A stretch of 64,000 nucleotides of DNA, taken from the NCBI GenBank assembly GCA_014155875.1, contig JACEFZ010011099.1:124001-188000 (forward strand), given 5' to 3'. The stretch comes from Cepaea nemoralis. Taxonomy: Eukaryota; Mollusca; Gastropoda; Stylommatophora; Helicidae. The notes below the pieces were generated by a model that saw nothing but the letters and a program-made list of their open reading frames with translations, was not told where the DNA came from and ran no database searches. Positions 22,000 to 33,101 of the stretch are shown here, piece after piece (the stretch's first letter is position 1; the number at the start of each line of letters is the position of its first letter). The position numbers and the translations under genes are program-made.

Positions 22000-23135
22000 G
22001 AGAACAGTAACTGAATGTTCTATAGAAGTAAACAAAGATTTATATCTTTGCTTTATTGACTACACAAAGGCTTTACATAAAAAGGGACATGTCGACATGA
22101 TAAGGATGTTTGAAGATCTACAAATTGATGGAAAAGACCTTAGACTTTAAAAAAACATATACTGGAAACAACAAGCTGCCATCAGAATTGATAATGAAGT
22201 AGGTGAATATCAGCCAATTAAAAGAGGTGTGAGACAGGGATGTGTAATGTCTGCAGATCTTTTTTTCCCTGTGCAGTGAAAATATTTTCAGAAATATAGA
22301 AGATTTGGAAGGAATCAAAACTGGGGGAACGATACATTGAACGAATAAACGAACTGACTTTATTTTCAAAGGGAAACAAATTGAGCACGCTGGCCCGTTT
22401 TACATTCGGCCCTTCCAATCACTTATCTTTCGTTCATCAATTGTGCATAGGAAATAAACATTGTCAAATGAATTTTTTAAACATAAACAATGCATATTAC
22501 CATGTTATGAGACACATCCACCACGCACCCACAAATCCCCTATTCACCCACACATCCCCCATTCACCCACACATCCCCCACCCAACCACACACACATGCC
22601 CCTACCCATCCATCACATCCCACACCTGCACATCTTCCCCCCCCCCCCCACTACATATCCCATCCACCCACACACCAAGCACACATACATTCCCCAACCC
22701 ACACACATCTCCCCACCCACTCACATATCCTCCACCCATCCCATTACCCACCAACATTCACCCATCCACATATCCTCCTCCACCCACACCTCCAACCACC
22801 CAGCCAAACACACATCCCTCAACCACACATCCCCCATCCACACACATCTCCCTGCCAACTCACACATCCCACACCTATCCACACACAAATTCCGCACCCA
22901 CCTACATAACATTAGATATGCTGATGATACAGTCTTGAATGCAGACAATGAACAGGACCTGCAACATTTAGAAGATGCGGCTGTTGCACACAGTGAGCAA
23001 CTAGGGTTAGAATTGAATAGTAAGAAGACACAGATTATGGTCGTCATTGGGAAGAAGAAAATACAAAATGTGATATACTAGTAAATAGGCATATTCTTAA
23101 GCAAGTTAATTGGTAGTTATCTCGGAACAGTCATA
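22000..23135 (+). pseudogene. LINE G' (RTE type), duplication copy 2, split by a CR1-like tail
   Basis: Same structure as 12900-14045: RTE RT fragment to ~22325, CR1-like 3' tail with CACCC-rich UTR at 22336-22905 (minus), then RYADDTVLNADNEQDL (22908-23080) and SYLGTVIT to ~23130, where LINE C begins. Confidence 0.8.
22336..22905 (-). mobile_element. 5'-truncated CR1-like LINE 3' end with CACCC-rich UTR (copy 2)
   Basis: Duplicate of 13241-13795, with one extra short CACCC unit near 22550. Tail and flanks are the same. Confidence 0.65.
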
Positions 23136-25193
23136 ACAAATCAAAACAAATTTATTTTAAAAGGGTAACAAATTGGGCACGCAGACCCGTCTTACATTCA
23201 GCCCTTCCAATAACTCGTCTTTCGTTCATCAAGCGCATTATACATTTACATAGGAAGAAAGATAAACATTGTGAAACGAATGTGGTAAACGTAATCAAGA
23301 CAAATCACCATGTTGTGAGGCCCATCTCCCACCTACCCATACATCACCCCAACCATACACACAACCCCACCTACCCACACACACACCCAGGGACACATAC
23401 ATACCCCACCAACCAACCCACCCCCTCCTACACATCCCCCACACACACATACATACCCCACCAACCAACCCATCCCCTCCTACACATCCCCCACCCACAC
23501 ACACCCAGGGACACATACTTACCCCATCAACCAACCCACCCCCTCCTACACATCCCCCACTCACACACACTGCCCTCACCTGTTCCCCCAACCAAAACAC
23601 ACTTGCCACCCACAAACATCCCCCACCAACCCACGCCCACCCATATACACATCCTAATCCACACATCCTCTCCCCCACCCACACCTCCAACCACAAATCC
23701 CCCAGCCACATCTCCATCGACCACATATTCCCCACCCATGCACACACATCCCCAAACCATACACACACATTCCTACCAACTGACATCTCCCTACCCTGAC
23801 ACACATACAACTCCCTAAGCACCTATACATCCCCAATCCACTCACACACACCCCACCACCCTCACATACATCCTCCACCCACCCACACATGCCCTAACCC
23901 AATTCCCCCATCACACACACCCCCACATCACATAGATCCTCTACCATGCAATATTCCCAACCCATACACTGCACACATATCCCTCACCAACACGTCCCAC
24001 ATACCACAATGCATCCCCATCTACACACCACACACATATCCCCCACCCACATACCACAGTATATTCCCAACCACACCCACACATATACCCTTACCCATCC
24101 ACGCCACATATCCCCACCCACACAATATCCCCAACCAACACACTACGCACCTCTCCCCACCCACACATGCATTTCCCACCCATCCACCAACACTCACTCA
24201 CGCAGACATCCTGCACTACGCACCCACAAACCCCCACCCACCCACCCCCAACCAAACATCTCTCGATCACAATACCCCTACCCACACACATCCTCCACCC
24301 ACTCATACATCCCACCCTGACACATACACATCCCTCAGCCACTCATACACCCCCACCCACACATTGTCCATCCACACACACATCTCCCACCCACACATAC
24401 TTCTCCCAACCACCACACCCCCTACTCACCCACACATTCCCTGCACCCACCACACACATCCCTCACCCACCTACATATCCTCACCCATACCATCACAAAC
24501 ATACCTCCCATCCGCACAGCCCCCAACAACACACTGCACACATATCCCAAATCCACACACCATACACTTCTCCCCACCTGACCTTACATCCCCAATCCAC
24601 CCACACAATCCCCTACCCACACATACTTCCCCAAACCATCCACACATCTCCACCCACCCACACATCTCCCCCACCCAATCATATCTCCCGCACCCGTCCC
24701 ATACACATATCCTCCACCCATACACACATCCCCCACACCCATTACCACACCCCTACTTTCACCCCCACACATCCCACCAACACCGACAAATATCACTACC
24801 CACACACCTCATCCCATGCAAACGCATACCCCACCCACACATATCCCCATACTCACACACTCACTCACACATCCTCACATCTAGACACATACAAAATGCC
24901 TCATGTGAGCATTGAAACTAGTATGAACAAACTCCCACACTTTAGTCGCACACATACACACACTGACAATTGTCGTGAGCAGTCTCATAAAAATGTTAAA
25001 CATGGAGAAAAATGTGTACATAAGCAGTGTATAAGTAAAAATAGTGATGCCCCCCCCACACACACACACAAACACACGCACACACATTCACTCTCTCCTT
25101 TCTCTCTCTCTCTCTCTCTCCCACTTGCACACACATATACAGTGAACAATTATAGTTAAACAATTGTAATGAACAATTATACCAGTAAATGAA
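23136..25193 (-). mobile_element. 3' UTR and tail of CR1-like LINE C
   Basis: About 2 kb that is very rich in GTG, GGGTGG and GTGTGTATG on the minus strand. It runs from the stop codon of the LINE C coding region (25194) to a 3' tail (CCCTTTTAAAATAAATTTG) near 23141-23165. Near 25050-25130 it holds (CA)n and (CT)n microsatellites. The many ORFs on both strands here are low-complexity shadows. The position directly after LINE C coding sequence and the tail at the far end indicate an expanded 3' UTR rather than an independent satellite. Confidence 0.65.
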
Positions 25194-26217
25194 TTATGGT
25201 GGCTTATAGTCGGTATGGATTAAGTATTGAAAGAGTTTTCGGTTAAATGTGTAGGGACTCATTGGAGTTTTCAGATCTGGAGGAAGATCATTCCATAAGT
25301 GAGCACCAGAATAGGCGAAACATGTTTTGTATAGGTCCAATCTAGGCTTTGAGACATGTAACAAATTTAGGCGCTTGCTGTTCATTGCATTAGATTGAAT
25401 CAGCGGCAGAAGATACTCTGGGGTATTTTGAGATATAATTTTATTCACTAATTTGGCTTTGTTAAAAAGCGCTTTCCAAGTGGTAGAAGTCTTAGATGCC
25501 TGTATAAATTATTACTTTCAACGTGCTTTCTGCCAGAAACCAGACGAATATCGGGGTTTTGTAGAGAACATAGTCGTTTTAAATTAGATTTAGGGCAACC
25601 ACCCCAAACTGTGGAACAGTAGTCAAGATGTGATTGGATATAGCATGTATAGAATATTTTTTGTGTGCTTTCGTCCAGGAAGTGCTGAATTTTAGCAAGT
25701 TGGTAAACTTTCTGTGCTATTTTCTTGGTAAGAACGTGAACATGAGAGCTCCAGCTCAAATGGCTGTCAATTAAAAGCCCTAGTGTTTTATGTTAGTTCA
25801 CATTGACTATAGGTAACGTGCCCATGCGGAGTTCGAACGGTGCTCCAGCTATGGCTAGTGTCTATAGTTTTTGTCTGGTCGTTATTAACATGGATTTGGT
25901 TTTGTCGATGTTAATTTGCATGCGGTTTTCATTGCTCCATCTAGTAAGATTATCAAGTTCCTTTTGTAAAGAATTCTCTAATTCACTACGGTTTTCTTGA
26001 CTAGTATATATAGTACAGTCGTCTGCAAATAGATCACAAGTTGTATTGATATATAAAGGAAGATCATTAATATAAACTGCAAAAAGCAGCAGACCTAGTA
26101 TTGAGCCCTGAGGCACACCAATATTAAGCTGTGTGGGTCTTGATAGACAGTTGTTGAAGGACACGACTTGTTGTCTGTCGGATAGAAATTACGTAATTAT
26201 GTTCACCATGTTGGTGC
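25194..26217 (-). pseudogene. LINE C (CR1/L2-like) RT C-terminal half
   Basis: The minus strand encodes the 3' half of a CR1/L2-type ORF2: VPQGSILGLLLFAVYINDLP and LFADDCTIY (catalytic FADD, near 26030), then the post-RT region (WSSHVHVLTKKIAQKVYQL, 25759-25448) and the C-terminus (VSKPRLDLYKTCFAYSGAHLWNDLP, 25448-25194). Frameshifts lie near 25800 and 25450. It is separated from the preceding part of the protein by the solo LTR at 26218-29867. Confidence 0.85.
26213..26217 (+). repeat. target-site duplication GGTGC, left
   Basis: Matches GGTGC at 29868-29872 on the other side of the giant LTR. Confidence 0.8.
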
Positions 26218-29200
26218 TGTGACGAAACGCCTACAGATCAGCAGATCTCTGCATAATATCCCTTTGAAGGGAGTGCGATGCGTTGGTCTCTCTTGAATTT
26301 AATATCAATTAATAGGGGATTTCCCATCTGAAGTAGTGCGTGGCGGCGCGATACTAGTTATTTATAGAGAAATCTAGAATGTTCCCCCAAGTGCGGTCGT
26401 GGTCGAGATCTCTAGATTTACGAGTGCTTCATGCAGCACGGGTTGGTAGAACTTATCGTGATTCTGGTTTTCTCCATGGATCAGGGAATTCACGCGGCCC
26501 ATGTAGGCAAGTTGAAGGCGCACTGAGTTAGTCGTGATCAGTTGCCAGCCAGACCTCAGCGTAAGACAGATCACAGCCACAGGGCTGCTGTAATTTTGAT
26601 GTCAATGTGCGCGGCCAGAGCGGACATCTGCAGTCGAGTTTTTGATTGTTAAATCACAGGTTAGTTGAATACTTATTCTATTGTTTAACTGTTGTCTTTA
26701 TGCCGTGCCGACCTCCACGAACGAATTAATTGCCGTCGGAAATGAGTAGTCGAGTAGCGTTACAATTTACAGCTGGCTGTCTGCATATTTAATTAGCCTT
26801 TATCGATCAGCGACGTAATGTGTTACCTGACGGAACAAGCCTTATTCCACAGCGAGTGGTGTGTAAAATAAAATAGGCCGAACTATGTGCTTTCGAGGAC
26901 TGGGGAAAATCCCATGTGTTTAGATAGATATATTTGTTAACTGATTGTTTACAAATGAGTTGCAGGGACAGTGATATGAATATTAATACTGCGTTGTGCT
27001 AGGGAGATCCCGGTTCTTTACAAAGTGTGTAGCAGTTGTTTGTTTGGTTTATTAATTACGCATGAAAGGCAGGAAGTGTGTCAGTCATTACCACGACAGG
27101 CTAGACGCGGTACATAATGATAAGTAGATCTTATTATTATAGACGTGCAATGTGCTTCGTGACATTAGAATTGTAACTTAATTGTTCTATCAGTGGTGGT
27201 GATTTTCGAGGAATCAAGGTGAGATCGGCCGTGGTGTATTTGCTGTGTGAAGATAGCAGTGTTATTCCGCGTAAGCAGAATGGTGTTACATCGGTAGGAT
27301 AACAGTTGGATAGGAAATATTTATGATACTATTGTTACTGCGTGTTTTCATGTCCGTCCACTAGAATGACCGTGCGTGTTCCATCTTACGTTTGTCTAGG
27401 CAGCCGACTGGGAGGTAGGCCGGTACGCCCAACCCGTTAGGTTACAGGTCCGACCCAAAGCGATCGAGCATACCTGATGGTTGAACATACCCGATCGAGG
27501 GTGATGCGGCACTCCGTAATTCGAGGCCGTTGTCTAGATAAATCTAGGATTTGAACCTAACCGTTTCTGTCTCTAATATTCTACTCTTCTGAAACCCTGA
27601 CTCTGTGCATGGAGTACTGGAAGTACTGCCGTGAAGTAGTAGTAGATGAGGGAAATAATCCCCCCCCAAAAAAAGGTGGAGCCAGAGTTTGGTAGTGGAG
27701 AGTCTGGAGGCCTGCTACATTGGATGACGTGACTTAAGTCGTCACGGGACAAGGTACACGGGACCCACATTAGCTGTGGGAAAGTGTAATGGTGGATGGC
27801 CACCAAAGCTGTGCTCGACCGGCACAGGTATGACTGACCTGGAAGATAGTCAGTGAATAAAAGGGCAACTCAGGATCTGGGATAGGGATCCCAGAACTGA
27901 CACTATGGCTGTGATATGAGTTTGTTATTTAAGTGTAACAATTCATGAGTTCTCCTTGGTTAATACTATAGTAATTAATTATCAAGAGTATAATTTATTA
28001 TGGTCATATAGTTATTAATGTGTGTAATTGATCAGTCCATGGGTTAACGGATTGTTGAATTGATGAGTCTGTCAGGAAGGAGATGTCCGGCTGGACACCT
28101 TCTCGATAAAGTAATCACTACACAAAAAGGGAAGTAGGTGTATATGTTGATTGATGACGGTAGATGAAACAGGATTGGACTGGCACCAGGCGAAAGATGC
28201 TTGACAGAGTCATACAGTCGACTCTGGTGCTAGGGGTTATTTGTAGCCCAGAAGTGTTACTTGACTGAACAGGTGGGCTATTGCTTTCTCTAACATCATT
28301 ATGCCTATACATTATGATTACTAGTAGATCTATGATGTGATGATTTCATACTCATGTTGGTTGACATGAGGAATAACTGAGAGGCAGGTGACATGGTGGA
28401 GATGCTGTTAGTCTTTGTTGTAGTTGAGTACTCACACCAACCTCTCCGTGTTTCAGGATCTGTTATTACTATACTGAAGAAGATTCCAGAGCTTCACCAT
28501 GAGCTCTATGGGCCCACTCATTCCAGTGCCTATCAAGAAGTTGATTGAGGCCATACTGGGAGTGGTCGTCTGATTCTGCGAGATCAATGTTGGAAGGAGC
28601 TGAGTGCTGAATATGTTGGTAGGTCTAGGTTAGGACCTCGGCCAAGAGTCCGATGAGTGTCATCCGATCCCGAGAGGATCCAACACTGAAACGTCTGGTG
28701 ATTCTAGCCAGTGAAGCACTGGTGACATTCAAACTCAGTGTAAACCTTGGTGATTGCAAGGTCGTGAGCTTTCAAGTTGAGCAAAGTGATCCTTGTTACC
28801 GGTCACCATGGCCTGTGTAATTTGCTTCTGGCCCGGCTGGGTTGTCATGGGACACCGTGTATAATTTTGTGCTTGAATAGTATATTTACATTGGTTTACC
28901 TTTATGAAGCCAACACATGGTCCAGTGACCTAAGACATTGATTACATAAGTGGTGGCAACACCAGAGGGACATGTTTGTTAAGGTAGGGAGCTACCTCAT
29001 TCCAACATGGTGAACTATTGACAGTGTATGATAGGTTGTGATTGATACCCATCGATCAGGGTAGTTACATGAGACTGTGTGAAGATCTATTTGTCCAAGG
29101 ACATGGAAATAAGGTGAAGTGTTTAGTCACCTGATAGACTTTGCCAGTGACGTTTTGTGTTCATGTGGAGCAACCGCTCATTTTGTAGGTGACATATCAG

Positions 29201-29867
29201 TGTGTGGGTCACTTATGAGATAGAAGAGTGACCAGGCTCTTGTGTATTTTGATACAGTGCTACATGTACTTTTTCTGCAAGTGGGAGACCGCTAATATTC
29301 TAGGGTCGGCCCAGACTTCATCAGGAGTGTGACGGGTGATATAGTACGACAGCAAGGAAGGATCCTTGATCATCGGTGCAGTGTCGGTCAGGCAGTGGTA
29401 CTTCGCTTGATCAGCCCGTGATTGGTTCTCTGTGGGAAGAGGGAACTTTGAAGAGGCAGCAGACCTTGGAGTTCCAGTCCACTGGAGGAGCCTGGGTGAG
29501 TCGCTACCACGACTGGACAACCGCACGAGCTATCGTCCGCCTCCATGATGAAAAATACTCATCTGCATATCTGATCTTGTACATAGTATCTTCTAGTCTG
29601 GCTTTCAGCCATCCTTCTCTGTGTTGTGGTTGACTTAGTTCAGAATTAAATTTTTGTTCTCTTAGATATGACTTTGTGCAGTGATATGACTGGTGTCTTG
29701 TCCGAGCCCCCTTGGGGTAGGGAACCCTAGGTGAGGGAGAGGAGGTCCTGCTGTCCCGGCTTGTGTGGGGCCTAGTAGATGTAGAGTGCTATTGAGGTGG
29801 TTGGAGCAAAGGCTGGGGATATTATCTATCGTGTCAAACCAGTCCAAGCCCCGGCGGTCTTGTCACA
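26218..29867. mobile_element. giant solo LTR (3,650 bp), copy A
   Basis: Starts TGTGACGAAAC and ends CTTGTCACA (TG...CA ends, inverted TGTGAC/GTCACA), flanked by a 5-base target-site duplication GGTGC. It lies inside LINE C, whose frame continues across the join. It contains no gene I can support and no second copy of its own ends, so the simplest reading is one very long LTR left by LTR-LTR recombination. An ATTAAA-type polyadenylation word lies near 29646, about 220 bases before the 3' end, where an R region would be expected. The short poly-C/poly-A run at 27661-27676 is simple sequence. Alternatives: a large non-autonomous element whose internal part I cannot recognise. Confidence 0.7.
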
Positions 29868-30017
29868 GGTGCTTGTCTTCATTTGTTTTAGTTTTCTAAT
29901 TTGAATATCGTGACCTACCATATCAAAAGCTTTTTTAAAGTCTACAAACACCGCTCCACAAATTCTACCGTTGTTGATGTTTAAGTGCCTGTTATCGGCC
30001 ATTTTTGTTAGAGCACT
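29868..30017 (-). pseudogene. LINE C middle RT fragment
   Basis: A 150-base minus-strand piece reading ADNRHLNINNGRICGAVFVD and FKKAFDMVGH (the first catalytic Asp region of RT). On its 5' side it continues into the LINE C part at 41267-42602 once LINE B (30018-41266) is removed; on its 3' side into 26217-25194 once the solo LTR is removed. Both joins keep the frame. Confidence 0.9.
30007..30017 (+). repeat. target-site duplication GTTAGAGCACT, left
   Basis: Perfect 11-base match to 41267-41277. The pair brackets LINE B with its nested LTR element. Confidence 0.9.
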
Positions 30018-30360
30018 CATTGGCACCTTGCCGTCTTGACAGATGATAGTTTGTGCTTTAAAAAGGCATAATAACTTTTAACTATGGTGGTAGCGAATGT
30101 GACTGATAAGGCCAATTTGCACTGTAAATGTCCGTTCACAGTGGGTGCATGTGAACACGTGGTCATTTCCACCATCATGCACCATCTTACGTCTCAAACG
30201 CTCGGTGTGTGACTTATCTGCAATAATTTTCTACTTTGTCTTTATTCCATTTCTGATATTTGCCCTCCATGCAACACGTTCAGCGGCGACTTGCTCCCAA
30301 TGTGCATTATTAATGCCTGTATCAATCATGTCCCGCTTACACACATCTTTGTATCGTAGT
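30018..30360 (-). pseudogene. LINE B 3' end with C-terminal C2H2 motif
   Basis: The minus strand encodes the final part of LINE B ORF2: RYKDVCKRDMIDTGINNAHW, then a charged linker with one stop, then a C2H2-like motif CTHCERTFTVQIGLISHIRYH just before the stop codon (about 30080), followed by a short 3' UTR. This C-terminal finger also occurs in the related LINE at 56641-57580. The rest of LINE B is at 39150-41266, displaced by the LTR element. Confidence 0.85.
30356..30360 (+). repeat. target-site duplication GTAGT, left
   Basis: Matches GTAGT at 39150-39154, directly outside the two LTRs of the Gmr1-like element. Confidence 0.9.
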
Positions 30361-30952
30361 TGTCAACAACCCATGTGTAAGGCATCATCAGATTACTTCT
30401 CCCACACCACACAAGAAACTTGCAAGTCGTGTGAGAGGAAATAAATGATACATTTTATTGCCGTTGGCTCTTTACAAACCACACACAAAGCCACAGAATT
30501 GCCTATCACTAGTTTTCTAAACCCTAATGCTATTCTCTATCTACTTGGCTACACAAAACTCCTATCAACACTAAACGAGGTGCTCGCTACACAGTCAGTC
30601 CCCAGTCTGACTTTCTTCTCTCACGTGGCTACACACCACGCGGAAGGACCTTGATGTGTCCTTCGGCTTTCTGCGTGCCGTTACACTTGGCACGCTTACA
30701 TTAGCTGCCTTCTGTTGAGTGGCAATCGTGGCTATCATGTAAGCGTGATTCTGTCGTGACCCGAGTGCTGACTATCTGGTCAACGTCTCCGTGTCTCATG
30801 AGAGAACTAGTTAATAGTCCCCCGTTCTATCACCTACCCTGCCCTTATATCGGGGCACTGTATCACCTCTAATCTATTTGAGGTTGACCACTCTTCCCGG
30901 TGGTCTTCTATCTTGAGGCAGACCTCCGGCCTTTATGTTCCAGTCTTTGACA
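30361..30952 (-). repeat. 3' LTR of Gmr1-like copy 2
   Basis: 592 bases. On the plus strand it begins TGTCAACAACCC and ends AGTCTTTGACA. It is closely similar to 38542-39149 but lacks a 21-base stretch present there, and there are scattered substitutions, so the insertion is not very recent. On the minus strand the ends are TGTCAAAG...GTTGACA. The AATAAA near 30439 on the plus strand is on the wrong strand for this element. Confidence 0.93.
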
Positions 30953-30967
30953 CACACCCTCCCCTCC
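30953..30967 (-). promoter_or_regulatory. polypurine tract of Gmr1-like copy 2
   Basis: Minus strand GGAGGGGAGGGTGTG immediately before the 3' LTR, the expected plus-strand primer site. Confidence 0.8.
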
Positions 30968-33101
30968 TGTGTTGCGTCATCAACTTTGACTCATTGGTTG
31001 TGACGCAAGAGGTTTCTAAAAAATTAGTGTATCTAATTTTTGTCAAAGACTGTAGATAACCTGGCTTTGGGTAACTCCATAGACTTCTACTGACTAATTG
31101 TCACAATGTAGTATCACTTTACTTGGCTACTGGCAATCGCCACAAACTTGTCTGGTTGGCGTGAGCCCTATTCTCAATCGCAATATTATATTAATTAGAG
31201 GTATGTCTGAACCGGACCGTTGTCTTATAAGACCTGCCCTCCAATAGTAAATTAACTTACTACCCATACAAAGTTGACTTTCTTAGGGTCAACACATGAA
31301 TTGCTTCATGTCCCCCATATAATATTAAACAACCATTACCCAAGCTGTGTGCGACAGGCTTTACCTATCTCGCTTCCGCGTGTAAAGTTATATTTCACTG
31401 TTAAGTTAGTGTTTCGTTGTCTATTATGTTCCCTGACCCGGAGTTATCTCCCTTTGATCTATAAAATATGTATGCAATTTATATGTTTGTTTTTCTGGTT
31501 GTTTGCGTGTTTGGATGTGATTAATACTATAATCTAACTTCTAACATGTGTATCTAACTATCATGTGTATGTAAGTTAGTTTTCAAGTGCCATAATTCGG
31601 TTGAATGTGGTCACAAACAAGTGTATAACACTAATTCGTGACTACGTTTCCGTCTTATGAGACTTAAAATACTTTTCTAAGATCTAAACTAAACTACACA
31701 CAACACATTCATCACAGCACATTTTCAACATTGAAAGCAAACATTTGACGCAGACAAAAAATAAAAAGTCGCGTTGAGCGGCAGAAAAATCCGCTGACCG
31801 ATCTCACTCTCTCTTGTATAATTTACATTCGCTCTCACTTTCACACTTCTGTCACACATCTTTCACCCTCCCAATTATTTAAAAACCTTGGAGTGACACT
31901 GTACAAGTTTGGCTCAGTTTGAGAAAGTTGAGCTCAATGACTGTGCGTAAATCGCTGCACGAGTCATGTATATACAACATATTTACATGTAAGAGCAAGG
32001 GTTGATGGTTTGTACCCTGGTATTATGACCAACTATATTTTACTGTAATAATACTCTAAATACTGACATACTAATACTACTTCTATAAATGTGTTAACTA
32101 TTTTAATCTATTTTGCCACATTACTCCTAAGATATGCTTACATTAATCCTAATATTTATCTAATTTAAGGGATGTAATCTAATTATTTAAAATGGCATTG
32201 ATGTGAGATGAGTTATGTATCTTTCTGAAATGGGTAATCTGAAATGTAATAAAATTATAACTAATGTTTTTAGATGCAAAAAAAAATATATGACTGATAT
32301 TCTTATCTAAATGGTGTAAATGATGTATGTTTAATTGTACTAATATTTTTATCCTATTATGGTGTAAACTAATCATACTACTAACTGATCACGTTTGTTA
32401 AATGGAATGGTTCATTAAGATGGAATGAAATCAACTGAAATGAAACAAAGTGGAATGTAATAAACTAAATGGTACTATTCCTATCTAAACTACTATCTAT
32501 TCTACTTTTAAGGTAAGTAAGTGGGTAAAATAATGATTTATGTAAACTACTAAAAAAAATGAAAACTATTTTATTTCCTAACTCTAAATGTAAATTAAAG
32601 TTACCTATCTACCTATAATTTATCACTATATTAAAACGTTATAATACATATCACAATAAGTATATATATACATGGTATTTAAATACCCCAGGTTAGTTGT
32701 TGCCCCAATGTTCAGAAATTGCTTTCATTGGCATATTATATAATTACACTTGTCCTGGGTATATTAAATACATTACACAGTCATACTTGTGTCCTATGGG
32801 TATTGCACCTGTAGAGTTCGCTTGTGTCGTAGACCAGTATTTTCGTGTCTGTATTTATGCACTGTTCTGACACTGTTTTTCTCTGCTTAACACAAATGAT
32901 TCACCGGAACACATATGGAGCTTAGTAAATAACGAGCTGTTCCAGTTCACACGGTGATATATTTGTTATTCGGAGCACAGTTCTTCTTTTGATGTCTACG
33001 GACACATGGTAGTTCACTGTTCTTAGTACCTAGTTTAGCACATAATGTCTATGTATTCATACAATATTTTACATAGAATATTATACTGTACTACTACTCT
33101 A
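30968..33101. other. non-coding region between pol and 3' LTR of Gmr1-like copy 2
   Basis: 2.1 kb of AT-rich sequence with no supportable ORF on either strand. It contains many TAATACT/CTAAAC words but no clear tandem array. Its role is unknown. Confidence 0.5.

Noticed and set aside
29260..29633. Short ORFs inside the giant LTR
   Set aside because: No family resemblance; on both strands and of random length, consistent with non-coding LTR DNA.
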